A DNA stretch of 39,826 nt from Candidatus Iainarchaeum sp. (GCA_016202305.1 JACQPB010000034.1:91262-131087); one strand, 5' to 3'; positions 30,811 through 39,737 are shown, counted from the first letter of the stretch. Notes: generated by a model not told the origin, from the letters alone. Translations and numbers: made by a program.

Positions 30811-32142
30811 ATGAAGATTTACGTTGAGGGTTATGGGTGCTCCATGAATCTCGCGGAAACCGAGTCAGTGCTGGGCCACGCGGCAAAAAACGGTTTCGAA
30901 ATCTCCGCAAAGCCGGAGGATGCGGACTTCCTCGTTATCAATACTTGCGCCGTCAAGGAGCAGACGGAATTCAGGATGCTTTCCCGGATAAAGCGCCTTG
31001 GGGAAATTGCAGACGCGAATGGTTCGCAGCTCGTAGTGTTCGGCTGCCTTCCAAAGGTGAATCGGAAACTTGTCGAGTCTGTGGCGCGTAACGCCATTCA
31101 AATGGGGCCTGACCTCGAGGCCCTTTCAGCCGTGCTCGGCATCTCCGGCGAGCAGTTTTCCCCCTCAATCGAGCCCTTGCGCTCCAATCCTTTCGTGTCA
31201 ATAATCCCTATTTGCAGTGGCTGCACCAACTATTGCACGTTTTGCGGGACAAAGCTGGCGCGCGGCAACATCAGGAGTTACCCGATACATCAGATAAGGC
31301 GGCGCATCGAATCGGAGCTTCCGGGCATCAGGGAGTTTTGGCTCACCGGTCAGGACACTGGCGCTTATGGCCTGGATTCAAAAAGCTCGCTTCCGGAGCT
31401 GCTCGCGTCACTTCTTGAAATAGAAGGTGACTTCCGGATACGCATCGGCATGATGAATCCGCATCATTTGGGCCGGATTTACCACAGGCTTGTTCCTCTC
31501 TTCAGTGACACCCGCCTATACAGGTTTATCCACATGCCTTTGCAGGCGGGCTCTGACAGGATTCTGAAGCTCATGAGGAGAGGTTACACTGTTTCCCGGT
31601 ACAGGGAGATGGAGGAAATGCTGCGGCGGGACGTGCCAGGCATAACCATTGCCACAGACATAATAGTCGGCTTTCCGGGAGAGACTGAGAAGGAGTTTCT
31701 TGAAACTCTTTCCGTGGTGAAGGAAACGGCTCCCGACATAACCAACATATCGCGCTTCGGTGTGAGGCCCGGTACTTTGGCGGCTGGCATGCCGGGGCGG
31801 TTGTCCGGCTCCGGCAAAAAGTCCAGGAGCAGGAGGCTTTTCCCTGTCTGCAGATTTGTTTCCCTTCAGCGCAACAAGCCAATGCTGGGTGTGCGCGAAA
31901 GAATTTACGTTTCCGAGAAAGGTGTCCGTGGAGGCTTCATGGGCCGGTCCTCAAACTACAAACCCGTGATAATAAACGAGGATTGCCGCGGTTCGTTTGT
32001 TGAGGTTGAAGTCACCGCGGTAACGGCCACTTACCTTGAGGGCAGGGCCATCCAGCCGCAATTTTCTGGCCAAGTCTTGATTAACAGGGCGCATGGTGAT
32101 AAGGCGTTTTCAGCCCTGAAGGTCCGTGGCATGGATTTGTAG
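30811..32142 (+). CDS. tRNA t6A37 methylthiotransferase (archaeal e-MtaB/CDKAL1 type)
   Basis: 443 residues. N-terminal UPF0004 domain with Cys10 ('YGCSMNLAE'), Cys46 ('NTCAVKEQTE') and Cys79 ('VFGCLPKVN') binds the auxiliary [4Fe-4S] cluster; the radical SAM motif is Cys138-x3-Cys142-x2-Cys145 ('CTNYCTFC'); 'MPLQAGSDRILKLMRRGYT' and 'TDIIVGFPGETEKEF' are MiaB-family motifs; a C-terminal TRAM-like domain closes the protein. It converts t6A at tRNA position 37 to ms2t6A. The closing 'SALKVRGMDL' is within the usual length. GGTGATG lies two bases before the ATG. Confidence 0.93.
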   Translation: MKIYVEGYGCSMNLAETESVLGHAAKNGFEISAKPEDADFLVINTCAVKEQTEFRMLSRIKRLGEIADANGSQLVVFGCLPKVNRKLVESVARNAIQMGPDLEALSAVLGISGEQFSPSIEPLRSNPFVSIIPICSGCTNYCTFCGTKLARGNIRSYPIHQIRRRIESELPGIREFWLTGQDTGAYGLDSKSSLPELLASLLEIEGDFRIRIGMMNPHHLGRIYHRLVPLFSDTRLYRFIHMPLQAGSDRILKLMRRGYTVSRYREMEEMLRRDVPGITIATDIIVGFPGETEKEFLETLSVVKETAPDITNISRFGVRPGTLAAGMPGRLSGSGKKSRSRRLFPVCRFVSLQRNKPMLGVRERIYVSEKGVRGGFMGRSSNYKPVIINEDCRGSFVEVEVTAVTATYLEGRAIQPQFSGQVLINRAHGDKAFSALKVRGMDL

Positions 32143-32331
32143 CCCTGGTTATTTTTCCCGGAGCCGGTGGCGGAAGATGCCGTCGTGGACATGTCAATGG
32201 CAAAACAACTGAAAAAACAAGTCATTTGCTGTCCTGTCAGGCGTCCATAAAATGCTCAAGAAACAATGTCGTCCGCTATGGCTTATGTATAAAATTCGTG
32301 TTTTAATACTTTCAGTGGGTATATCGGGTAT

Positions 32332-33081
32332 ATGGCCATTGTCGATTTTGCCGATTCTTTCCGGGTTTATGCCGGGAATTTTCCTACGGCTCTTTCTTTT
32401 TCGCTCCTGCTCGTTTTCGTTTTCCCTTTCATGTGGCTCTCTAATTCGTTCGTTTCCTCGGGTACAATGTTCATAAGCTATGGTTTCCTCAAGGCTCCGG
32501 TATTCAACTCTCTAGGCTTGCTTGCCCTGGTATTGGTGTTCCTTTTCTTTTACTCTGCCCTTGTCTGCCTCATGGTTCTTGCCGTCAGGCGCGACCTCAG
32601 CAGTGTCAAGACCGACTATTATCTCCGGGAGAAGATACAAAAGTTCGCGTTCAAATACTTCAGGTTTCTCGCGGTTTTCACATTAGGCTCCGCGATAATA
32701 TCTTCGGTTTTGCTGGAGTTAGGCCTCCCAGTGGAAGTGATAAACATAGTACTCCTGGTTGCATCATCCTCATTCATTTTCCTGCCGCAGACGCTCGTGA
32801 TTGATGAGGAAGGCCTTGCCGCATCAATACTTTCCGCATGGGAATACCTGCTCACTCACTTCTGGAATTATTTGCTGGTGGTGGTTTTCGGAATCGTAGC
32901 CATATTCCTGGTGCAAGTAGTGGAGTACCTTGCTGACTATTATTTATCGGGCATAGGAGGATTCGTTTCGCTTATTCTCTGCCTGTCGGTTTTCGTGCCT
33001 TTCTTCGAGGCCATGAAGACCCAGATTTACATGAGCCGTTTCGACATCATCAGGAGCTACGAGTCGCGGCTTCCACGATGA
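32332..33081 (+). CDS. hypothetical polytopic membrane protein
   Basis: 249 residues with about six hydrophobic segments (roughly 18-38, 58-84, 110-130, 135-155, 178-200, 208-228) and a charged cytoplasmic loop 'VRRDLSSVKTDYYLREKIQK'. It resembles archaeal DUF-type multi-helix proteins of unknown function, but I cannot name a family. TTTTAATA (32301-32308) lies 27 bp before the ATG, fitting a leaderless mRNA. It converges on the NrdD-like gene with a strong hairpin between them. Confidence 0.65.
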   Translation: MAIVDFADSFRVYAGNFPTALSFSLLLVFVFPFMWLSNSFVSSGTMFISYGFLKAPVFNSLGLLALVLVFLFFYSALVCLMVLAVRRDLSSVKTDYYLREKIQKFAFKYFRFLAVFTLGSAIISSVLLELGLPVEVINIVLLVASSSFIFLPQTLVIDEEGLAASILSAWEYLLTHFWNYLLVVVFGIVAIFLVQVVEYLADYYLSGIGGFVSLILCLSVFVPFFEAMKTQIYMSRFDIIRSYESRLPR

Positions 33082-33167
33082 ACTCGCCGCTGATTTCGAG
33101 GCGGTATGCAAAAGACGCATTTCTGCACTATCCAGCCAATTTTTCATAGAATCCTTCATTATATGGC

Positions 33168-33191
33168 CTATCTCGGCCCAAGCCGAGATAG
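33168..33191. terminator. Bidirectional hairpin between convergent genes
   Basis: CTATCTCGGC and GCCGAGATAG form a perfect 10-bp stem with a 4-base loop (CCAA). It lies 87 bp after the membrane gene and 63 bp before the 3' end of the NrdD-like gene. No T-tract follows closely on either strand, so it may stabilise 3' ends rather than act as an intrinsic terminator. Confidence 0.55.
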
Positions 33192-33253
33192 CCGTCGCTC
33201 CCAACAAATCTTGCGCCCTTCCGAGGCGCACTCTCGGACGAAACGGTTGTTTT

Positions 33254-34822
33254 TCATAGGGTGTGCTTCGAAAGCGAGTATTTCACGCATGGCACATCGG
33301 TGAGGAGTGTTTCCGCTTCTCTCGCTGTTTCCGCGGCATAAGCGAACCCGTAAGAGCGCCTTGTCTTGGCCGGCGCCTTGGTGAGCATTCCCTGTGTCCT
33401 GGTGGCTTCTCCAGGTATTCCGAAAATATTTTTTGATTCTTCCGCCCCGAGTTCGAGTGCCGAGAACCTCGCGTTCTGGAAAGTTTCTATCACTTCCGTG
33501 GCGCATTTTTCCGGTTCTGCCGGGTTTATGCCTGAACATGCGGAAGCCAGCCCTGCGAAAGCCACTGCGCTGCACGATTCCTTCAGTAGCTTCTCCGGAA
33601 TGTATGCCCTCGTTGCAAGGGCCTCCCTCTTTCTTTCGCACAGCTTCTCGCATTCCTCCACAACCTCCAAAATCATGGAGCGGAATGCCGATTCCTTAAA
33701 GCCTGAAGCTTCGGCAATCCTTTGCATATTTACTCCCACCAACTGGAGGACTGTTCCGCCATCGCAGGCAAGCGCTCCGAATCCGAACTTCAGTATTCGC
33801 TCGCGCGAATTATTGGCCACTATTACCGAGTATTTTCCGGCGTCTTTATCCAGGAGCTTCAGCTGATATTTGCTGTCCACTGAAACATACACTTCGAAGG
33901 ATTCCAGTTGCGATGAAAGCAGCTCGTTGGCAAGCATTATGCCGTGTTTCTTCTTTGACGAAAGCTCCCGCCATTCAAAATCGTTGAAAAGGCAAAGTTC
34001 GGCCTGCCTCTTCCTGCCGCTAAGCCTGAAAAGCCTGTCCACTGCACCGCATTCCTCCTGTGATTTTTTCCTGGACTTGCTTCCTGTGCCGGCAATCGAG
34101 AAATTGAATGCGCGCGGCAAAAGTGGCTCCGAGAGTATCATGTCAAGTTTGCTGGCCTCCAGCACAAGGCTGTCCTTCCCGCCTTCCAGGAATTTTGCTG
34201 ATGCAAAGAGCTTCGTGGAAAAGTCTTCCGGGGCAAAGACATGAATGGTTCCCTCGAAATGCATCTGCCTCGCCTTTGCAGGAATCACGGCCAGCCAGTT
34301 GTATTCACGGAGTATTTCAGGATTGTCAAAATGCCCCGCATCGAGTTTTTTCCTAACCTCAAAGATTGGTATCCCTATGCGCGCATATTCATTATGTATG
34401 GATTCGTGGCCATATTCCAGCAGCCTGACGTTGACCATTTCGCGTATGAGCTGGGTATTCAGGTAAGCTATGTTGAGGTCTTTTATCTTGTCCTCCACTT
34501 CCCCGCCTATTTTCTCCGCGACGTGCCTGCTTACCCCTGTTTCCTTGAGAAGTGACTTTATGATATTCCCGCGGTCAAATGGCTCCAGCTTCTCGCGTGA
34601 AGTATACACCTTGAGCTTCTCGAACGAGAGAAAAACCTTCGCTGCCTCGGGGTTCAGGCCGGCCAATATCTCTCCGGCCTTCCTCCTTAGCTGCTGTTCG
34701 TTGCCGTCGAATTGTGCCAGGGCCTGCACTACCTTGAGTGCCTGCCACTCGGATGCGCCGCTCTCCTCGCACTCAGAAGCTATCTGTTGCAGGGTTTCCT
34801 TTATTGTCGCGTCGTTTTCCAT
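33254..34822 (-). CDS. ATP-cone protein resembling anaerobic ribonucleotide reductase NrdD but lacking the glycyl-radical site
   Basis: 522 residues. An ATP-cone (about 68-165) has 'KVYTSREKLEPFDRGNIIKS' and 'NTQLIREMVNVRLLEYGHES'. The next part follows the NrdD order: 'NPEILREYNWLAVIPAKARQ' then 'MHFEGTIHVFAPEDF' resembles the NrdD 'NPExIHxY...AHLSGxIHIHD' segment, and 'VAFAGLASACSGI' with 'FGIPGEATRT' resembles its 'GLxEA' and 'xTPAExT' regions. The C-terminal glycyl-radical loop (RVCGY type) and its zinc cysteines are absent and the barrel is shortened. It therefore cannot work as a standard NrdD; an allosteric or regulatory role is a guess. Confidence 0.65.
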   Translation of the reverse strand: MENDATIKETLQQIASECEESGASEWQALKVVQALAQFDGNEQQLRRKAGEILAGLNPEAAKVFLSFEKLKVYTSREKLEPFDRGNIIKSLLKETGVSRHVAEKIGGEVEDKIKDLNIAYLNTQLIREMVNVRLLEYGHESIHNEYARIGIPIFEVRKKLDAGHFDNPEILREYNWLAVIPAKARQMHFEGTIHVFAPEDFSTKLFASAKFLEGGKDSLVLEASKLDMILSEPLLPRAFNFSIAGTGSKSRKKSQEECGAVDRLFRLSGRKRQAELCLFNDFEWRELSSKKKHGIMLANELLSSQLESFEVYVSVDSKYQLKLLDKDAGKYSVIVANNSRERILKFGFGALACDGGTVLQLVGVNMQRIAEASGFKESAFRSMILEVVEECEKLCERKREALATRAYIPEKLLKESCSAVAFAGLASACSGINPAEPEKCATEVIETFQNARFSALELGAEESKNIFGIPGEATRTQGMLTKAPAKTRRSYGFAYAAETAREAETLLTDVPCVKYSLSKHTL

Positions 34823-34893
34823 ACCTACGTTATGCCTAAATATTTCTTAATCCGTGCACAAACACGCCATTCATTCGGAAAATTAACTTTTTA

Positions 34894-35472
34894 ATGGTTT
34901 TGTGTTTGAATAGTTTAGGTTTTTTTGCCGGTAAAGCGCTTTCGTTCGTCTTTGCCGGGAACGAAACGTCTGCACGGTTGCGGTTGGAAGGTGTTTTGTT
35001 GGAAGTCCTTGACAAGGTTGATCATAAAATCCTGAGCCTTTTATTGGAGGATGGGCGGGCCTCTTTCAGCGCAATTGCGAATGAAGTCAGCCTTACGGAT
35101 GTTGCAATAAAAAAGAGGGTGGAGCGCCTCAAGCGGCGCGGAATCATCAACGCGATTACTGCCGACCTGAACCTGAAGGCCCTCGGCTATGAAAACCCGG
35201 TGCTTGTCCAGATACGTTCTGAATTGTCAAAGAACCGTGACGTGATAAAGAAGCTGAACGAAATGGATTATGTGCTGGAGCTTCACCAGGTCCTCGGGGA
35301 GTACAACATTTTCGCGAAGCTTGTGGTTCCTGACCTTGATTCGGCGGAAAAGTTCGTGGAGCGCCTCGGTACGCTTGACGGCGTCCTTGACATAAAGACG
35401 CTGGTCGTGATTTCCGAGGTGAAGAAATCCAAGATGCTGCCCACGCTTTCGCTCCAGAAAACCCTCGAATGA
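34894..35472 (+). CDS. Lrp/AsnC-family transcriptional regulator
   Basis: 192 residues from ATG 34894, but the family normally starts near 'VLDKVDHKILSLLLEDGRAS'. A TTG at 34999 (157 residues) has GGTG five bases upstream and fits both the family length and a TATA-like TTTTTAATGG near 34886-34894, so the shorter form may be the real one. The winged helix is 'FSAIANEVSLTDVAIKKRVE' with 'RLKRRGIINAITADLN'; the C-terminal RAM domain spans about residues 108-185. It probably senses an amino acid or nucleotide ligand. Target unknown. Divergent from the NrdD-like gene and 81 bp before topA. Confidence 0.88.
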   Translation: MVLCLNSLGFFAGKALSFVFAGNETSARLRLEGVLLEVLDKVDHKILSLLLEDGRASFSAIANEVSLTDVAIKKRVERLKRRGIINAITADLNLKALGYENPVLVQIRSELSKNRDVIKKLNEMDYVLELHQVLGEYNIFAKLVVPDLDSAEKFVERLGTLDGVLDIKTLVVISEVKKSKMLPTLSLQKTLE

Positions 35473-35553
35473 AATTTTCCGGATTTTCAGGAATGCTGCG
35501 GCCATCCGGGTGCGGTTTAAATTTTCTTTTGTCAGGAAAGTCACTGTGCATTT

Positions 35554-37650
35554 ATGCTTAAACTGGTTATTTCAGAAAAAGCCATCGCGGGAAAGAACAT
35601 AGCGTCGCTTCTTGCGGGGAAGGACGTTCCCCAGTCATTGCTGAATGGCGCACCTGTGTTCAGGTTCAGCATTCCTGATGCTGATTACATCGTGGTTCCG
35701 CTCCGCGGGCACATCACTGATGTGGAATTTCCAAAGAAATACAGTTATTGGGTCGGCACCGACCTGCGCAAGCTCATAAACGCCGAGATAGAGTACGTCG
35801 GGACGGAAAAGTCAATCATAGCGGCGCTCAAGCAGTCGGCTGTAGGCGCGCAGGAGGTTATAATTGCAACTGATGCCGATAGGGAAGGCGAAAGCATAGG
35901 CGTCGAGGCCCTGAACTTCATCAAGCAGTCTAACTCCGGCATAAAAGTGAAGCGTGCGTACTTCTCCGCCATCACCAAGAAGGACATCTCTGACGCTTTT
36001 GCAAAACTTGTCGATGTGGACTATAACTTCGCTGACTCCGCGGATTCGAGGCGTGAAATCGACCTGATATGGGGCGCGGTTCTCACAAGGTTTCTTTCCC
36101 TGGTTTCCGGCCAGCTTGGCAAGGATTACCTAAGTGTCGGAAGGGTGCAGACACCGGCTCTTGCCATATTAGTCAACAGGGAAAAGGAGAGGCTTGCGTT
36201 CAAAACCAGGAAGTACTGGGAACTGCTCGCGGTTTTCGAGAAGAACGGGAAAAAATTCAGCGCCGAGCACAAGAAGGGAAAATTCTGGGAAAAAGAAGAG
36301 CCTGCAAGGATAAGCGCGGCCAGCCATGATTACGGAATAGTGAAAAGCATCAAGAGTACGGAGCGTGTGCTGAAAAAGCCAACTCCGTTCAACACCACCG
36401 ACTTCCTTCGCCAGGCCACGGCAATAGGGCTGTCTGCCAGCCAGGCCATGGAGATTGCCGAGCGCCTGTACCAGCAGGGATACACTTCTTACCCGAGGAC
36501 GGACAACACCGTATATTCCAGCACCCTTGACATCGTGGGAATACTGGGGGAAATATCGAAAGTTCCTGAATTCTCGAGGGATGCGGAAGCGCTGCTTTCG
36601 CGCAAATCGCTTTCGCCGTCAAAGGGCAAGAAGGAAACAAAGGACCATCCGCCGATTCATCCCGTAAGCGCGGTGCCGAAGGCGAAGCTCAGTGACCGTG
36701 ACTGGAAGGTCTACGAGCTCATCGTGAGACGTTTTCTTGCCACGCTTTCTGACGATGCCGTGACGGAAAACCAGGCCGTTGAAATAAGCCTCGATGAAGA
36801 GCCTTTCATTGCGCATGGCCAGAAGATACTGGAATCCGGGTGGAAAGAGGTCTACCCTTACTCGGAGATTTCCGAGGTTATACTGCCGTCGCTGGAGGAA
36901 GGGGAAAAGGTGAAGCTGGAGAGCCTTGACATGCCTGAGAAGGAGACCCAGCCGCCTACGCGCTACAGCGAGTCCACTCTTATAAAACTCATGGAGGACA
37001 TGGGTATCGGGACGAAAAGTACTAGGCACACTATAATACAGAAGCTTTTCGCGCGCAAGTATCTTTCGGGCAGCAAGGCAATAGAGCCGAGCAAGATTGC
37101 CTTTGCGGTGGTGGATTCCCTGGAGAAGCACAATGTGGATGCCGTTAAGGCGGAGATGACCTCATTGCTGGAGAAGGAGATGGACAAGATTTCGACAGGT
37201 TCCAGGTCAAAGGCCGAGGTAGTGGAGGAGTCGAGGAAGCTTCTTTCCACGGTCCTTGAACGGATGATTCAGAGCAAGGACAGCATAGGTTCGGAGCTCA
37301 GGGTGGCGCTGAGGAGCGACTTGATTGTCGGGAAATGCGATGTCTGCGACGGGAACCTCAGGACTCTCATAAGCAGGAACCGGAAGCGCTTCCTAGGGTG
37401 CACCAATTATCCGAAGTGCACCAACACGTATCCGCTTCCGCAGAAAGGGAAAATAGTCCCGACCGGCGGGCTATGTGCAAAGTGCGGGACGCCTATGATA
37501 AGGGTTTTCGGCCAGCGCTATCGCTTCGAAATGTGCGTTGACCCGGAATGCGAAACAAAGGCCGAGTGGAAGGCCAAGGCGGCGGCGAAGGCCGCGGCCG
37601 CTGAAAATCCGGCCGTGAAATCGTCCGCTGCACCGGTTGCTGTCAAATGA
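35554..37650 (+). CDS. topA: DNA topoisomerase I (type IA)
   Basis: 698 residues. TOPRIM motifs 'LVISEKAIAGKNIA' (Glu8) and 'IATDADREGES' (Asp107, Asp109), then the active-site Tyr313 in 'GYTSYPRTDNTVY' and 'MGIGTKSTRHTIIQ'. Two C-terminal zinc ribbons follow ('CDVCDGNLRT' with 'GCTNYPKC', and 'CAKCGTPMIRV' with 'CVDPEC'), then a low-complexity Ala/Lys tail. It relaxes negative supercoils. TTTAAATTTT is centred about 34 bp before the ATG. No reverse gyrase helicase domain is fused, so nothing here points to a hyperthermophile. Confidence 0.95.
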   Translation: MLKLVISEKAIAGKNIASLLAGKDVPQSLLNGAPVFRFSIPDADYIVVPLRGHITDVEFPKKYSYWVGTDLRKLINAEIEYVGTEKSIIAALKQSAVGAQEVIIATDADREGESIGVEALNFIKQSNSGIKVKRAYFSAITKKDISDAFAKLVDVDYNFADSADSRREIDLIWGAVLTRFLSLVSGQLGKDYLSVGRVQTPALAILVNREKERLAFKTRKYWELLAVFEKNGKKFSAEHKKGKFWEKEEPARISAASHDYGIVKSIKSTERVLKKPTPFNTTDFLRQATAIGLSASQAMEIAERLYQQGYTSYPRTDNTVYSSTLDIVGILGEISKVPEFSRDAEALLSRKSLSPSKGKKETKDHPPIHPVSAVPKAKLSDRDWKVYELIVRRFLATLSDDAVTENQAVEISLDEEPFIAHGQKILESGWKEVYPYSEISEVILPSLEEGEKVKLESLDMPEKETQPPTRYSESTLIKLMEDMGIGTKSTRHTIIQKLFARKYLSGSKAIEPSKIAFAVVDSLEKHNVDAVKAEMTSLLEKEMDKISTGSRSKAEVVEESRKLLSTVLERMIQSKDSIGSELRVALRSDLIVGKCDVCDGNLRTLISRNRKRFLGCTNYPKCTNTYPLPQKGKIVPTGGLCAKCGTPMIRVFGQRYRFEMCVDPECETKAEWKAKAAAKAAAAENPAVKSSAAPVAVK

Positions 37651-37720
37651 GCCTGCTGATGGATTTGCCGAGAGTTTAAATTAGCACGAAAATTTCGGGT
37701 GAACTGCATGGGATAGAATT

Positions 37721-37788
37721 AGATTGGAGCAGGGCCGGAAGTGTTTTCCAATTGCAGCTTGGTGAGCCTAGTCCTGCTCCAATTTTTT
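37721..37788 (+). ncRNA. candidate structured small RNA or long-stem terminator after topA
   Basis: ATTGGAGCAGG (37723-37733) pairs perfectly with CCTGCTCCAAT (37773-37783). Flanking wobble and Watson-Crick pairs can extend the stem to about 15 bp. The enclosed 39 bases can form two small hairpins (GGAA/TTCC around 37737-37749 and GCTT/GAGC around 37757-37767), and TTTTTT follows at once. A TATA-like GTTTAAATTA lies at about 37674-37683, so transcription could start near 37704. The remaining part of this 291-bp gap (to 37941) is AT-rich and contains the next promoter. Confidence 0.4.
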
Positions 37789-37941
37789 GCTTGGTTTTGA
37801 TTCACTTTTTAGGATTGGATTCCCCCTTTGGTTATACAATCATAATAGCTGCTGTTATTCTTTATATAATCTCAGGGTTTTTTCATAGGCTAATTGTACA
37901 CTCTTAATAAAATTAATGTACCATTTCATTTATCGGTTGCC

Positions 37942-38481
37942 ATGAGCATAGTTCCGAAGCCTGATGACGAAGTTAGGCTGAATATTCTGGCCGCGCTGCT
38001 GAAGTACGGGTGCGTTTCCCCTAACATAAGGCAGATACAGAAGCAGACGGGGTACCACAAGGCGACCATAAAGTCCTCGATAGACTTCCTCGTGAAGGAA
38101 GGGCTCGTTACAGGTTTCGGCCCGAAAATCGACTTCAAGAAGTTCGGGTATAGACTGGAGGTGCTGTCGTTCCTGCAGGCGGATCTCGCGAACAAGAGGT
38201 TTCTCGCCAAGTTCCTCAAGGAGGCTAGGGCTGACCCGAATCTCTACTTCCTTTCCGGCCTTGTCGGCTCGGGTAACTGGAATCTACTCGCGAGGCACAT
38301 TTACAGTGACATAGAGTCATATCATGCCGGCGTGAACGCGAAGTATTTCGAGAAGATGCCCGGTATACACGGATTCATCAAGGATCAGAGGATATTCTAT
38401 GTTACCGACCCGTTCTATAAAAGCGATTCCCGCACGGATTCGCTGATTCATGTAGTCCGGAAATCAAGGGGCCGTGATTGA
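37942..38481 (+). CDS. HTH transcriptional regulator (Lrp-like)
   Basis: 179 residues from ATG 37942. The N-terminal winged helix is 'RLNILAALLKYGCVSPNIRQ' and 'IQKQTGYHKATIKSSIDFLV' with wing 'KEGLVTGFGPKIDFKKFGYR'; the C-terminal half ('YFLSGLVGSGNWNLLARHIY') resembles the ligand-binding part of Lrp-type proteins. The start is supported by AATAAAATTAA about 28 bp upstream (a second TATA, TTTATATAAT, lies at 37861). It precedes the NFACT-R gene by 7 bp, so the two are likely one operon. Confidence 0.75.
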   Translation: MSIVPKPDDEVRLNILAALLKYGCVSPNIRQIQKQTGYHKATIKSSIDFLVKEGLVTGFGPKIDFKKFGYRLEVLSFLQADLANKRFLAKFLKEARADPNLYFLSGLVGSGNWNLLARHIYSDIESYHAGVNAKYFEKMPGIHGFIKDQRIFYVTDPFYKSDSRTDSLIHVVRKSRGRD

Positions 38482-38488
38482 AGTGGGG

Positions 38489-39289
38489 ATGAAAATCGAG
38501 GTGAGCTTCGCAAAGTCTCTGCACGAGAATGCGGAGTCTTATTATGCGTTGGCAAAAAAATACCGGAAAAAGCTCGCGGGTCTCGAGAAAGGTGAAAAGG
38601 AGCTGGAGCGCAAAATCGGCAAGGCCTCGGAGGAGAAAACTCCGGCCAAGAAAGTCGTCGTGAAGCGCGAGCGCGGCTGGTTCGAGAAGTTCCACTGGTT
38701 TTTCACTAGTGAGGGGTTTCTCGTCATTTCCGGGCGTGACGCGAAGGGCAACGAGCTTGTCGTCAAAAAATATATGGAAAAGCACGACCTCTACTTCCAC
38801 GCGGATATACACGGCGCCCCGCACACTGTCGTAAAGACCGCGGGAAAATCCCCCGGCGACGCATCAAAGCGTGAAGCTGCTGTTTTTGCCGCGATTTTTT
38901 CGAGGGCGTGGGCTTCGCACCTTCCTGCGGTGGATGTCTATTCCGTGAGGCCGGAGCAGGTGAGCAAGAGGGTTCCGACTGGCGAGTCTATAGGCACGGG
39001 GGCGTTCATGATATACGGCGAGCGTGAATGGTACAGGAAAACCCCGCTGGATTTTTCTGTCGGGCTGAAAAAAGAAGGTGGTTCGTACGTGGTTTTTTCG
39101 GGACCGTCTTCCGCGGTTTCGGCAAACGCGGTTTTTTCGCTGAAGGTGGTGTTCGGCCAGGGTTCAAAAGGCGAGGTTTCGAAGAAGATTGCCTCGCGGT
39201 TCAGGGCATTTGCAGGGAAGGAGGCGCAGGTTTCGGTGGACGACATAGTTTCCGTGCTTCCTTCCGGCGGTCTTGAAGTGCAGGGCTGA
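38489..39289 (+). CDS. stand-alone NFACT-R (RqcH/NEMF C-terminal half) RNA-binding protein
   Basis: 266 residues from ATG 38489. A short helical coiled-coil ('SLHENAESYYALAKKYRKKL' to about residue 45) is followed by the NFACT-R domain: 'WFEKFHWFFTSEGFLVISGR', 'DAKGNELVVKKYMEKHDLYF' and 'HADIHGAPHTVVK', then 'ESIGTGAFMIYGEREWYRKT'. Full-length RqcH/NEMF has an NFACT-N domain first; that part is absent here and the upstream gene is a regulator, so this is a split or naturally short form. Known full-length relatives bind 60S/50S-tRNA complexes and add C-terminal tails. Confidence 0.85.
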   Translation: MKIEVSFAKSLHENAESYYALAKKYRKKLAGLEKGEKELERKIGKASEEKTPAKKVVVKRERGWFEKFHWFFTSEGFLVISGRDAKGNELVVKKYMEKHDLYFHADIHGAPHTVVKTAGKSPGDASKREAAVFAAIFSRAWASHLPAVDVYSVRPEQVSKRVPTGESIGTGAFMIYGEREWYRKTPLDFSVGLKKEGGSYVVFSGPSSAVSANAVFSLKVVFGQGSKGEVSKKIASRFRAFAGKEAQVSVDDIVSVLPSGGLEVQG

Positions 39290-39447
39290 TTTTTCCTTCT
39301 TCGTCATGTGTTCGCACGCGGCAGGTTTTTTTTGTTGTGGGAAATAGACACGCACAGGGGGCTTTCTTCGCTTGCCGGGCGCAGAACGTGCTTGATGACA
39401 TGTTGAAATGTCGCCTCTGACGTAATAGCTACGGAGGTGGCTTTGCC

Positions 39448-39690
39448 ATGGATAATACCTGTATTGATACGCACAAGGAAACTGTACAAATTCATAGGGT
39501 TGATGAGAATACCAATCTTGTTTTGATGGAGCGGTACCCGACTACTCAGGGGGGTTTGGAGAAACTTCTTGCTGGTGTTCGTGGTTCAGTGTGTGTAATG
39601 GAAGCTTGTTCCACAAGCTACCCAATATATGATTTCCTTATAGCCAATGGTGTTGAGGTTAAGGTTGCCAATCCAATACTCTTGAAGTGA
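39448..39690 (+). pseudogene. IS110-family transposase, N-terminal fragment
   Basis: 80 residues with the IS110 N-terminal DEDD-nuclease pattern: 'CIDTHKETVQIHRVDENT', 'VCVMEACSTSYPIYDFLI' (Glu of the catalytic set) and 'GVEVKVANPILLK'. Intact IS110 transposases are about 300-400 residues, so three quarters are missing. GGAGGTG lies eight bases before the ATG. The frame stops at 39690, a few bases before an IS200/IS605-like end hairpin, so interruption by that element is the likely cause. Confidence 0.75.
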
Positions 39691-39694
39691 ATTA

Positions 39695-39716
39695 CCCCGC
39701 CGCAGAGACGGCGGGG
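39695..39716 (-). mobile_element. IS200/IS605-type terminal hairpin
   Basis: CCCCGCCG-CAGAGA-CGGCGGGG is a perfect 8-bp hairpin, followed on the minus strand by GGTAATTCAC. This resembles the subterminal hairpin and TTCAC-like right end of IS200/IS605 elements and lies 22 bp downstream of the stop codon of the TnpA fragment on the minus strand. Confidence 0.55.
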
Positions 39717-39737
39717 CATCCCCGAACTACTACTACA

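Noticed and set aside
37721-37788. tRNA-like interpretation of the structured element after topA
   Set aside because: No T-loop TTCRA motif, anticodon arm or CCA-type acceptor end can be fitted.
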